From Deinococcus hopiensis KR-140 (GTDB lineage Bacteria > Deinococcota > Deinococci > Deinococcales > Deinococcaceae), in NCBI RefSeq assembly GCF_900176165.1, contig NZ_FWWU01000008.1, positions 441,501 to 505,500 of the forward strand: a stretch of 64,000 bases of DNA, given 5' to 3'. Each line of letters begins with the position of its first letter. The first letter of the stretch is position 1. A model generated the notes under the pieces. That model saw nothing but the letters and a program-made list of their open reading frames with translations. It was not told the origin of the DNA and did no database searches. Below, piece after piece: positions 29,548 to 35,948 of this stretch. The translations under genes and the position numbers were made by a program.

Positions 29548-29804
29548 TGTGGGGCAGTATCACGTGACGAGGGCAGGAAGGCACGCAGATCCCAGCCTGT
29601 TCGAAGCGTCCCGCCTGTCCTCACTCCGGGCAGGGTGAACTCGACGTCGAGCCAGTACTCGGCGTCCCCGATGTCCTGCCCTTCCAATTCCAGCACGGTG
29701 CGCCATGCCTCCCATGCCTCCGCCCTTGCCTCCTCGTGGCAACCGAGGTCGTCCGCGAGGGGCAATCTATCGTGCCCGTCAGGACACAGCGCCCATCCCT
29801 CCAT
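29544..29804 (-). CDS. Small hypothetical protein coupled to the methyltransferase remnant
   Basis: An 86-residue acidic protein, MEGWALCPDGHDRLPLADDL at the start and EGQDIGDAEYWLDVEFTLPG inside. I do not recognise the family. Its stop codon overlaps the methyltransferase start (ATGA at 29547-29544), the usual sign of coupled genes, so it was probably an accessory of that restriction-modification or defence locus. No good ribosome binding site is visible, and alternative frames in the same stretch are open too, so the gene call is moderate. Confidence 0.45.
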   Translation of the reverse strand: MEGWALCPDGHDRLPLADDLGCHEEARAEAWEAWRTVLELEGQDIGDAEYWLDVEFTLPGVRTGGTLRTGWDLRAFLPSSRDTAPQ

Positions 29805-29916
29805 CGTAAGTCCAGTATTCCGTTGACATATAAGATGCTTTTTGAGGAGGGTGAGCGCCTTGCGCCAAGGGGGAGAAGAACCCGTTGGTCCACTCCTCAG
29901 GACCTATCTCCGCCTA

Positions 29917-29936
29917 TTGGAATACCGGTATTCCAA
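29917..29936. promoter_or_regulatory. Perfect 20-bp palindrome next to parB: candidate centromere (parS-like) site
   Basis: TTGGAATACCGGTATTCCAA is a perfect palindrome lying 6 bases beyond the parB stop codon. Plasmid centromeres bound by ParB are often short palindromes directly downstream of parB. Identity as parS is inference; I found no second copy by eye. Confidence 0.45.
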
Positions 29937-29941
29937 AGCTT

Positions 29942-30901
29942 CTACTTTGAGAGTTCCTCCAATTCGTCGAGCATTGCTGCGATGCGTGCTGCCTGTGTGG
30001 GCTCGAATTCCTTCTGCTCGAGTCGGCGGAGAACTTTTTTAAACCGGGCATGATCGACCTGAGGGGGAACCTGCGTTTTGCTTTTTTGTTTCTGGAGCCA
30101 GATTTTGAACTCCTCACGGGAACGCCAGCCGTCGGCGAGCTGGACGAATGCGAGCGCTTTGGCTTGCAATGCTGGATCAAGCCTTCCCACAGCCACAGCC
30201 AGGGAGTAAGGCATGCCCTGCCTGACTTTCTCTTGTAAAGCGGAGGAGAGCCGGTACACGGAGAGGCGGTTGATCAGGAATGACTCCCACGACATTCCCG
30301 TTACCTCTTCGACGATTTTTCCCGCTTTGAGATGTTGAGGGTCTTTCAGGTCCTGGCCTGAGCGTTTGATTCCACGCATCTCTTCCATCAGGCGCCTTAC
30401 GGTGGAAACGCCTTCGCCTTGAAGGGAGAGCTCCAGGGACAACAAACGGATGACCCCTTCCGTCTGCTCGAACAGGTTGACGTCTGCGCGCTTCAGGTTT
30501 TCATCGAGGAGAGCCCGCACCGCTTGAGCGTCGTCATACTCGCGAATAATCGCAGGAATGGCGTCTCGTCCCAACCGTTTAAACGCTTCAAGTCGGCGGT
30601 GTCCAAGGACAACCTCATACGTCCCAGTTTGAACAGGCCGTACAGTGATCGGCTGGTAAAGCTCCTGCGAAGCGATGCTCTGCGCGAGTCCTTGAAGTCG
30701 CGCCTCGTCCACGTGATACCGGTACTGGAATGGACTCGGACGAACATCGCCGACGGGAATCCAGAAGGCGACGACATCCTCAGGAGTATCGAGAACGGTT
30801 GCCGGAACCCGTTCGAGGTGAGACGTCTCGACGGTGATGGGCGTAGATGACTGGCCGACATTAACCCGGCGCTCCGCGAGCTTTCCACGCTTACTGGACA
30901 C
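29942..30901 (-). CDS. parB: ParB family plasmid partition protein
   Basis: A 319-residue ParB/Spo0J-type DNA-binding protein that loads on a centromere and is moved by ParA to segregate the plasmid. It has the ParB/Srx nuclease-like domain with FQYRYHVDEARLQGLAQSIA, and box II VVLGHRRLEAFKRLG (CTP-binding arginine patch), then a helix-turn-helix region GKIVEEVTGMSWESFLINRL and the C-terminal dimerisation part FKKVLRRLEQKEFEPTQAAR. Its start overlaps the end of parA by 11 bases, so both are one transcript from the parA promoter. A perfect palindrome lies just past the stop. Confidence 0.93.
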   Translation of the reverse strand: MSSKRGKLAERRVNVGQSSTPITVETSHLERVPATVLDTPEDVVAFWIPVGDVRPSPFQYRYHVDEARLQGLAQSIASQELYQPITVRPVQTGTYEVVLGHRRLEAFKRLGRDAIPAIIREYDDAQAVRALLDENLKRADVNLFEQTEGVIRLLSLELSLQGEGVSTVRRLMEEMRGIKRSGQDLKDPQHLKAGKIVEEVTGMSWESFLINRLSVYRLSSALQEKVRQGMPYSLAVAVGRLDPALQAKALAFVQLADGWRSREEFKIWLQKQKSKTQVPPQVDHARFKKVLRRLEQKEFEPTQAARIAAMLDELEELSK

Positions 30902-31907
30902 GGGCCTCGACCTCCTGGAGGACGCGGCGGAGTTCCTGCGCGCTGCTGCTGTTGGGTTCAGCGAGGACCAGAGGAACGCCCAGGCGGGGCGCCTGGTTGA
31001 AGCGTTCCGCCTCGCTCACGTAGGACTCAAGCAGGAACGGCGCCAGGGAAGTTCTGCCTTTGATGGTCTCACGAATCTCGTTGTGCATGATGGTTCGCGG
31101 GTTGCCGTAATTCATGACCAGTCCTGCAACGTGCAGGTAGGGGTTGAACTCCAGATACTGTTCTACAAGGACCATCAGGCGTTCCAGGCCGTCGAGGCCC
31201 AGATCAGACTTTGCAAAGGGCGAAACGACGTAATGGGCAGCCATGAGGGCATTGCGGGTGAGCGGCCCGAGATTGGGCGGTGTATCGATCCAAATTTCAT
31301 CGATCTCTACGCCCAGACCCACCAGTGCTTCCAGGGCCTCACGAAGGGCATACTCGGTGGGTTTGGTGCGGTGAAAGTTGGCGCGTTCAAGATCCGCGAG
31401 GTCATTGTGTGCGGGCACAAGCAGCAGTCTGGACAGGGCTTCGTGTTCGTCGGCACCGGGGACACGTTGAAGCAGGTCTGTCCAGAGGGTATGCCATCTG
31501 TCTCGGTGCCCTGGAGCAGTTCGGGGGAGACGTAACTCTTCGTTGAGGAGTTGCACGGTCGTCCGGTCTGGGTCCACGGGCATATTCAGAAGGGTGGCCA
31601 GATGACCTTGGGGATCAAGGTCGAGGAGCAGAACGCGTTTGCCCTCGCCGGCCCTCAACACGGCGAGGTTCGTGGCGAAGGTCGATTTGCCTGCGCCTCC
31701 CTTCGCATTGGCGACAACAAAGACACGGGGACCAGTCAAGGCACCGGTGTACTCCAGCCAGTCCCTGCCGCGCACACGCCACTGATTCCCCACCCGGTAC
31801 CCGCGGAGTTCACCCACCTCCAGTTTGCGTGTCAGGGTGCGTTCACTGACGTTGAAGCCCCCCGCCAGTTCGCGAAGCGTATAGATCTTTCCGACCTCAA
31901 TTTCCAC
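30891..31907 (-). CDS. parA: ParA family partition ATPase with N-terminal HTH
   Basis: A Walker-type partition ATPase. N-terminal about 55 residues form a MerR/excisionase-like helix-turn-helix (YTLRELAGGFNVSERTLTRK, ELRGYRVGNQWRVRGRDWL), as in autoregulating type Ia ParA proteins. Then deviant Walker A NAKGGAGKSTFATNLAVLRA, VLLLDLDPQGHLATLL, and the switch IDEIWIDTPPNLGPLTRNAL. I start at GTG 31907 because a TTGACA/TAATCA-like promoter lies at 31962-31934; the longer frame from GTG 31940 would overlap the promoter. ParA moves ParB-bound plasmid over the nucleoid and probably represses its own operon. Confidence 0.92.
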   Translation of the reverse strand: MEIEVGKIYTLRELAGGFNVSERTLTRKLEVGELRGYRVGNQWRVRGRDWLEYTGALTGPRVFVVANAKGGAGKSTFATNLAVLRAGEGKRVLLLDLDPQGHLATLLNMPVDPDRTTVQLLNEELRLPRTAPGHRDRWHTLWTDLLQRVPGADEHEALSRLLLVPAHNDLADLERANFHRTKPTEYALREALEALVGLGVEIDEIWIDTPPNLGPLTRNALMAAHYVVSPFAKSDLGLDGLERLMVLVEQYLEFNPYLHVAGLVMNYGNPRTIMHNEIRETIKGRTSLAPFLLESYVSEAERFNQAPRLGVPLVLAEPNSSSAQELRRVLQEVEARVQ

Positions 31908-31933
31908 CTGTACATGATGACATTTGCGCCACG

Positions 31934-31962
31934 TAATCACAAAGACCTGTCCGATTTGTCAA
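31934..31962 (-). promoter_or_regulatory. Likely parA-parB promoter
   Basis: On the minus strand a perfect -35 hexamer TTGACA (31962-31957) is followed after 17 bases by TGATTA (31939-31934). The start would fall just before GTG 31907. Inference from consensus only. Confidence 0.45.
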
Positions 31963-32091
31963 ACTACCCTTGATGATGTACGCTAGGCTCATCGTGCTCA
32001 TCTCACGGTGTGGGGGATCGTCACCGGCCCCCCTCCCCCTGGACATGCATGATTTCAACCCACACGACGGGCAAACAAGGTAAACGAAACC

Positions 32092-32109
32092 GCCCCGGAC
32101 ATCCGGGGC
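32092..32109. other. Perfect hairpin between parA and rep
   Basis: GCCCCGGA-CA-TCCGGGGC, 8-bp arms with a two-base loop, in the 300-bp divergent gap between the partition genes and the replication initiator. It may be an operator, an attenuator or part of the origin region. The gap otherwise shows no gene. Confidence 0.5.
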
Positions 32110-32214
32110 AGAATCGGAAAGCTGGCAGGCTTTGGTTACCGGAAGTTTAGCTCAGGACTTTCAGGGCGTCAATGAACGCCGAGATCGGAACGGCGCCGAG
32201 GACGCCATTTCGCC

Positions 32215-33471
32215 ATGAGCGTCAAAACAAGCAGCATCATGCATCCCCCTCGGACCAGGATGAACCTTCTGCGGGAGGACTACCTGGCCATAGCGGACGG
32301 CGACTACTGCGCCGCTCGTCTCCTCAACGTGTTTGAACGCTGGCACAACACCAAGCTCGACCACCGCTCTCAGGCCCGGTATGCCAATGCCATCGCACGG
32401 TCGGGCGGAGAACACCCCGATCAGGACGAAGGGCTGTGGGTATACATGAGCAACGAGGAGCTGCGCCGCGAGCTCATGAACGAATACAGCGAGAAGCCAG
32501 TGACCCGCGCCCTCACCTTGCTGGAGGGCAAAGGATTTCTTCGGCGGCGCAGTAATCCTCTGCGCAAGTGGGACCGGAAGCCGCAGTACCTGTTTGTGGC
32601 AGCCGCAGTGCAGAAAGCCATCAACGCCTGGGCCGCGAGCAGGGAAGAGGGTGAAGACGCCGTTGTAGACGACCCCGCCGAAATGACGGACTCCATTCCG
32701 CAGATTGACGGAGTCGACTCCGCAGATCTGCGGAGTGCAAGCCGCACTTCTGCGGACTCCATTCCGCAGATTGACGGGGTCGACCCCGCACTTGCGCAAG
32801 ATCAATTCCGCACTTCTGCGGCATCGACCCCGTCAAAAAGCGCCAGCAATACCACAGGTTTCAAACCACAGGTTTCCTCTACAGGTTTTAAACCACAGGA
32901 GGAGCACAGAGGCCTCTCCTCCTCCTTTCAGCAAGAGGAAAAAACTTTGGACGGAACTGACGTCTCGGGTGGTCGCTTCAGCGATAGGGTGTTGAGTCAT
33001 TCTCCAGTCCCAAACGAGCAGGATGTTCCGCGGGGCGCGCGAGCATTGCTGGAGCGGTACCTCGGTGGCAACCTCAGCCTGGCCAATCTCTTGCTCGAAG
33101 TACCGGCGAGTGGCGTGGACCGAAGGCAGTGGCTGAAGATCCCGGAGAGTCGCATCCAGGCGATCGTCGATGAAGCCCACGCCCAGGAGACACTGGTGTT
33201 CCGCACGTACCTCATCCGGGCACTGGACGTTGAGATCGGCTCTTCGCTCTCCTTACCCGGCCGCGTCTCACCGCAGGTGGTGGAGAAGGATGATGCCCGT
33301 GAGCTGCTCAGGGTCTTGCATGAGGGAGACCTGGTCCGTTCCCGTAAGACAGGCAGCACTTTCCGTGTGGCCTCCGTGACGAGTGACGGCATAGATATTG
33401 AAGTCCCTGGGTACAGCCGTCCTGTCTCTGTAAGCGTAAGTCACATCCTTGGGTATGAGCGCGTCGATTAG
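32215..33471 (+). CDS. Plasmid replication initiator protein
   Basis: A 418-residue protein whose N-terminal 140 residues have the winged-helix pattern of plasmid Rep proteins: LREDYLAIADGDYCAARLLN, WVYMSNEELRRELMNEYSEK, RALTLLEGKGFLRRRSNPLR, KWDRKPQYLF. This is the replication-initiator type found on Deinococcus plasmids, next to parA-parB. Residues about 155-215 form a low-complexity linker (SIPQIDGVD twice) encoded by 66-bp repeats full of palindromes. The C-terminal part has no family I can name. It is divergent from parA, and together they make the plasmid maintenance core. Confidence in the Rep function rests on the winged-helix and context. Confidence 0.8.
   Translation: MSVKTSSIMHPPRTRMNLLREDYLAIADGDYCAARLLNVFERWHNTKLDHRSQARYANAIARSGGEHPDQDEGLWVYMSNEELRRELMNEYSEKPVTRALTLLEGKGFLRRRSNPLRKWDRKPQYLFVAAAVQKAINAWAASREEGEDAVVDDPAEMTDSIPQIDGVDSADLRSASRTSADSIPQIDGVDPALAQDQFRTSAASTPSKSASNTTGFKPQVSSTGFKPQEEHRGLSSSFQQEEKTLDGTDVSGGRFSDRVLSHSPVPNEQDVPRGARALLERYLGGNLSLANLLLEVPASGVDRRQWLKIPESRIQAIVDEAHAQETLVFRTYLIRALDVEIGSSLSLPGRVSPQVVEKDDARELLRVLHEGDLVRSRKTGSTFRVASVTSDGIDIEVPGYSRPVSVSVSHILGYERVD
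32687..32821. repeat. Two 66-bp repeats with dense palindromes inside the rep gene
   Basis: A 25-bp block starting CGGACTCCATTCCGCAGATT occurs at 32687 and 32753, exactly 66 bp apart, and CCGCACTTCTGCGG recurs with the same period. Inside are a 20-bp perfect palindrome (32717-32736, ACTCCGCAGATCTGCGGAGT) and the palindromes GGAGTCGACTCC and GGGGTCGACCCC. This looks like an iteron-type origin embedded in the coding sequence. Confidence 0.85.
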
Positions 33472-33566
33472 GGCGACGCTTCCACCCCCTGCACCTGCCC
33501 CAGTACCGCCAGCCCCAGCACCCCGAACAGCACCACCACGCGCCACACACGAGCCGCTCGCGTCAT
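33468..33566 (-). CDS. Possible 32-residue single-span membrane peptide
   Basis: Below the usual size limit. MTRAARVWRVVVLFGVLGLA begins the peptide, continuing VLGQVQGVEASP, stop: a positively charged start, one hydrophobic helix and a short tail, like a small membrane protein or toxin. GGGGG precedes the ATG by 6-11 bases. It converges on, and overlaps by 4 bases, the end of the rep gene. It could be chance; no homology is claimed. Confidence 0.3.
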   Translation of the reverse strand: MTRAARVWRVVVLFGVLGLAVLGQVQGVEASP

Positions 33567-33631
33567 ATCTATCCCCCTCGGCGACGTTCAATCCGCCGAA
33601 AGCACAGGAACGCTCCCAGCCTCCTGGGAAG

Positions 33632-33925
33632 GTGGCTGAACGTTTCAGGACACGTGAACTGAAAGGGGGCTGTCCGGACGACGTCGAGCTGCTCCGGCAG
33701 GACTTGGAGGGAAACGCCCGGCGCGCTGCGGTGGCTGTCTCCTTCGCCGCCTGCCTTCCGGACTCCAAGCACGGCCGCAAAGCCCGCGCTCTGGCCACCG
33801 AGCTGCACGGCAAGGCCGTGAGCCTCGTCACCGACCTCGCGGGGTTCGAACTCGCCAGCGCGAGTCTCAGCACCTCTCTGCCCCTACGCGGGCAGTTTTG
33901 TGTCTACCGGAGATCGCACGCGTAG
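33632..33925 (+). CDS. Hypothetical protein, about 97 aa, or gene remnant
   Basis: From GTG 33632 the frame reads VAERFRTRELKGGCPDDVEL, DLEGNARRAAVAVSFAACLP, HGRKARALATELHGKAVSLV. Amino-acid composition and codon bias look genuine, but I do not know the family. An upstream proline-rich extension to 33449 is antisense to the small membrane peptide and I do not trust it. The last 35 codons run through a terminator hairpin (33878-33899), which suggests the original gene ended earlier and that the tail is frameshifted. The same tail sequence plus terminator occurs again at 34321-34410. Confidence 0.45.
   Translation: MAERFRTRELKGGCPDDVELLRQDLEGNARRAAVAVSFAACLPDSKHGRKARALATELHGKAVSLVTDLAGFELASASLSTSLPLRGQFCVYRRSHA
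33811..33899 (+). repeat. Gene-tail plus terminator module, copy 1
   Basis: Similar over about 89 bp to 34321-34410 (for example GGTTCGAACTCGCCAG in both). Ends in terminator CTGCCC-CTACGC-GGGCAG-TTTT (33878-33899). The second copy ends in a different stem, CCGCT-CTCCGGGA-AGCGG-TTTTT. Confidence 0.7.
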
Positions 33926-34284
33926 AAGTAGGCTTGCCCTGCTTTCCAGTACATCATCATGAAGCGGGCGCCTTTGGGACCTGAGGCAACCGCACGGAAT
34001 AAATCTTTGTCGTTGAAACTTGACTGATAGTGGGCGGCAGGTTGGGTCTTTGCGACCTCATCGGTTGCCGCTTTGGCTGCTGCGTTCATGGCTCGAATAT
34101 TGAGCTTGAAGGAGGCAGCTGAACCTTTGCCCTCCGACTTCACCTGGAAGTTCCCCGCACAGTGTCGTCCGGAGAACTTGAGCGCGTGGGCATCAATGCC
34201 CTTCTGGGCTGCAGCGTCGGCTGCCTGAGCCTGACAGACCGAGAACAGAAGCGGCACAAGCAGAGTGAAGGTAAATCGCTGCAC
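33904..34284 (-). CDS. Small secreted two-cysteine protein, 126 aa
   Basis: A signal peptide (FTFTLLVPLLFSVCQAQAAD) is followed by about 105 mature residues with FSGRHCAGNFQVKSEGKGSA and a C-terminal ACDLR; one Cys in each half could form a disulfide. The layout and the FSG..C..N motif recall the protein at 1267-1653, so both may belong to one secreted family. YWKAGQAYFYACDL and SFNDKDLFRAVASGPKGARF are otherwise not familiar to me. It lies between the two copies of the tail-terminator module and on the opposite strand to the shared-leader array. Confidence 0.65.
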   Translation of the reverse strand: MQRFTFTLLVPLLFSVCQAQAADAAAQKGIDAHALKFSGRHCAGNFQVKSEGKGSAASFKLNIRAMNAAAKAATDEVAKTQPAAHYQSSFNDKDLFRAVASGPKGARFMMMYWKAGQAYFYACDLR

Positions 34285-34320
34285 ACTTCAATCCTAAAAG
34301 CCTGCCCTGACAGAGACCTT

Positions 34321-34410
34321 GCAAGACCGTGGGCATCGTCATCGACCTCGCGGGTTCGAACTCGCCAGAGCAAATCTCGGCACTTGACCGCTCTCCGGGA
34401 AGCGGTTTTT
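34321..34410 (+). repeat. Gene-tail plus terminator module, copy 2, directly before the first shared leader
   Basis: Similar to 33811-33899. Its terminator stem CCGCT-CTCCGGGA-AGCGG-TTTTT (34388-34410) overlaps the beginning of the first shared leader, whose other copies also begin with GGCGGTTTT. Confidence 0.7.
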
Positions 34411-34485
34411 CCTTCCCACGACCACACACTTTTCGCACGTCTTGCGCATTCCAGCCGGGCCGGGAACAGAGCAAACATGCGGCCT
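34401..34485 (+). promoter_or_regulatory. Shared leader, copy 1
   Basis: 85 bases from the T-run to the ATG. Conserved pieces: GCGGTTTTT, CCACACA, CCAGCCGGG, GGAACAGAGCAAACATGCG, then CCTATGAACGA. Compare copies at 34891, 37248, 39421, 39801 and 42267. Confidence 0.75.
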
Positions 34486-34860
34486 ATGAACGACATCCAG
34501 ACCGAGCGCCATGAAGCCCTTGTCCGCGCCACCCGCCCTGGCATGGTGCAGCCCCAGGCCGCCCGCCTGGCCCCATCCGGCGCCTCCAAGCGGCTGTACC
34601 GGGAGGTCAAGGCCGCGTACTCAACCACGCACAGCCTGCTGGCCGAACTCTCCTACGAGACGCACTACACGCCCAAGTTGATCTGCTACGCAGTCGACAA
34701 CCACTGCCGAGCGGAGGCACTGCTTTCCCAGGGCCGCGCGCTGCCCCGCACGTTCCTCGGCGCCCGGGTCCGCAGCGCCGCCCTGGATAACGAGAGCGTC
34801 GCCCCCGAATTGCTGGAAGTCATCGCCCACACCGCCAACCGCGCGCCTGAACTCAACTGA
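34486..34860 (+). CDS. Shared-leader gene 1: hypothetical protein, 124 aa
   Basis: Begins MNDIQTERHEALVRATRPGM. I do not recognise the family. It is helical and soluble, with RLYREVKAAYSTTHSLLAEL and YTPKLICYAVDNHCRAEALL, a mix of helices and several His/Cys residues. I chose ATG 34486 rather than the in-frame ATG 34477 because in the sister leaders at 39501 and 42285 only the second ATG is usable. The gene is preceded by a terminator and the shared leader, and followed 30 bases later by the next terminator-leader unit. It thus forms a self-contained cassette with its own control region. Confidence 0.65.
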   Translation: MNDIQTERHEALVRATRPGMVQPQAARLAPSGASKRLYREVKAAYSTTHSLLAELSYETHYTPKLICYAVDNHCRAEALLSQGRALPRTFLGARVRSAALDNESVAPELLEVIAHTANRAPELN

Positions 34861-34890
34861 TCTTCCCTGCCCCTGGTCGTCCCTACGGAG

Positions 34891-34973
34891 GCGGTTTTTG
34901 TTGTCCCAGCGCTACACAAACCGAACAGAAACGACACACCAGCCCGGCCGCAAACAGAGCAAACATGCGACTC
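34891..34973 (+). promoter_or_regulatory. Shared leader, copy 2
   Basis: 83 bases from GCGGTTTTT to ATG. Contains CTACACA, CGACACACCAGCCCGG, AAACAGAGCAAACATGCGA, then CTCATGAACGAAGC. No Shine-Dalgarno sequence stands directly before the start. Confidence 0.75.
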
Positions 34974-35426
34974 ATGAACGAAGCGCACACCGCCCCTACC
35001 ACTGTTCTCCTCATCGCCGAGCAGCGGTTTGACGTCCTGCTCGGTCAGGTCCTCGCCGGGTACCCGAACCGCCGCGAGTACGTCGCGTGGTTCGACGCAA
35101 AGTCGCAGCGCGACCGCCACCTGCTGGCCGTGCAGGGCCTGTACTCGCAGGTGTGCAACGGGGGCTTCGCGCAGTGGATCAACAACGGGTACGCCGAGCA
35201 GGATGCCCTCACCCTGCAGCTGGCGCGGATGCTGCCCCTCTACCCCCGCGTGCAGGAGGTCCAGGCCCTCGTGGACCGTGCCCTCGCGGTCAGAGAAGCC
35301 GACGACGGCACGCCCTACCTGTCCGACGAGGCTCACGACCAGCTCGATCCCCTGGACGACGCGTTCTTCGCCCTCAGCGACGGGTTCGCGGATGTCTTCC
35401 ACAGGTACCTCCTCGTCTGGAACTGA
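34974..35426 (+). CDS. Shared-leader gene 2: DMP19/DUF4375-like protein, 150 aa
   Basis: Begins MNEAHTAPTTVLLIAEQRFD. The central motif YSQVCNGGFAQWINNGYAEQ is the hallmark of the DUF4375/DMP19 family (typically NGGFxQYxxN), followed by acidic helices and ADDGTPYLSDEAHDQLDPLD, then DAFFALSDGFADVFHRYLL. DMP19 of Neisseria is a DNA-mimic that binds a repressor; the function in other bacteria is unknown. The acidic C-terminal half fits a DNA- or partner-mimic. It is the second cassette of the array, and the IS200/IS605 element follows it directly. Confidence 0.8.
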   Translation: MNEAHTAPTTVLLIAEQRFDVLLGQVLAGYPNRREYVAWFDAKSQRDRHLLAVQGLYSQVCNGGFAQWINNGYAEQDALTLQLARMLPLYPRVQEVQALVDRALAVREADDGTPYLSDEAHDQLDPLDDAFFALSDGFADVFHRYLLVWN

Positions 35427-35540
35427 CCGAAGGGACCGCGCAAGCCCCTTCCTTCAGGTATGGGGTGAGCGGTTCGCCCCCGAAGGGGGCCTGAGTCCCT
35501 TGTTGTTGAATTATTTTCCTACCCTCCATATACTTGGTGT

Positions 35541-35948
35541 GTGAATGAGTTCCGCGTCCTTTACAAGTCCAGCTCCAACGTGGTCTACCGCTGTATCTAT
35601 CACGTTGTCTGGACGCCCAAGTACCGACGTCCGGTCTTGGTGGAAGGAGTAGATGAACGGCTGAAAACTATTCTGGCCGAACTCGCTGTGGAGTCCGGTT
35701 GCGACCTCATGGCGCTGGAAGTCATGCCGGATCACGTTCACCTGCTCGTGCAGGTTGATCCCCAATTCGGGATTCACCGCTTCATAAAGCTCGCCAAGGG
35801 CCGGAGTAGTCGCCTGCTTCGTACCGAGTTCGGCTGGCTCAAGTCTCGCCTGCCTACCTTGTGGACGAACAGTTACTTCTGCGCCACCGTGGGCGGCGCT
35901 CCCCTGGAGATCGTCAAGCAGTACGTGGAGAGCCAGAAAAATGTCTAA
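35541..35948 (+). CDS. tnpA: IS200/IS605 family Y1 transposase TnpA
   Basis: A 135-residue single-strand transposase. HUH motif MPDHVHLLVQ (two metal-binding His near residues 65-67) and catalytic Tyr in IVKQYVESQK near residue 128. These enzymes cut and rejoin the element's ends through a 5'-phosphotyrosine. Starts at GTG 35541, and its end overlaps the start of tnpB by 8 bases. The N-terminal strand SSSNVVYRCIYHVVWTPKYR is also typical. Length and motifs are complete. Confidence 0.95.
   Translation: MNEFRVLYKSSSNVVYRCIYHVVWTPKYRRPVLVEGVDERLKTILAELAVESGCDLMALEVMPDHVHLLVQVDPQFGIHRFIKLAKGRSSRLLRTEFGWLKSRLPTLWTNSYFCATVGGAPLEIVKQYVESQKNV

Noticed and set aside
33449..33631. Proline-rich N-terminal extension (PPPAPAPVPPAPAP) of the frame at 33632
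   Set aside because: It is antisense to a hydrophobic short frame and typical of GC-rich shadow translation.
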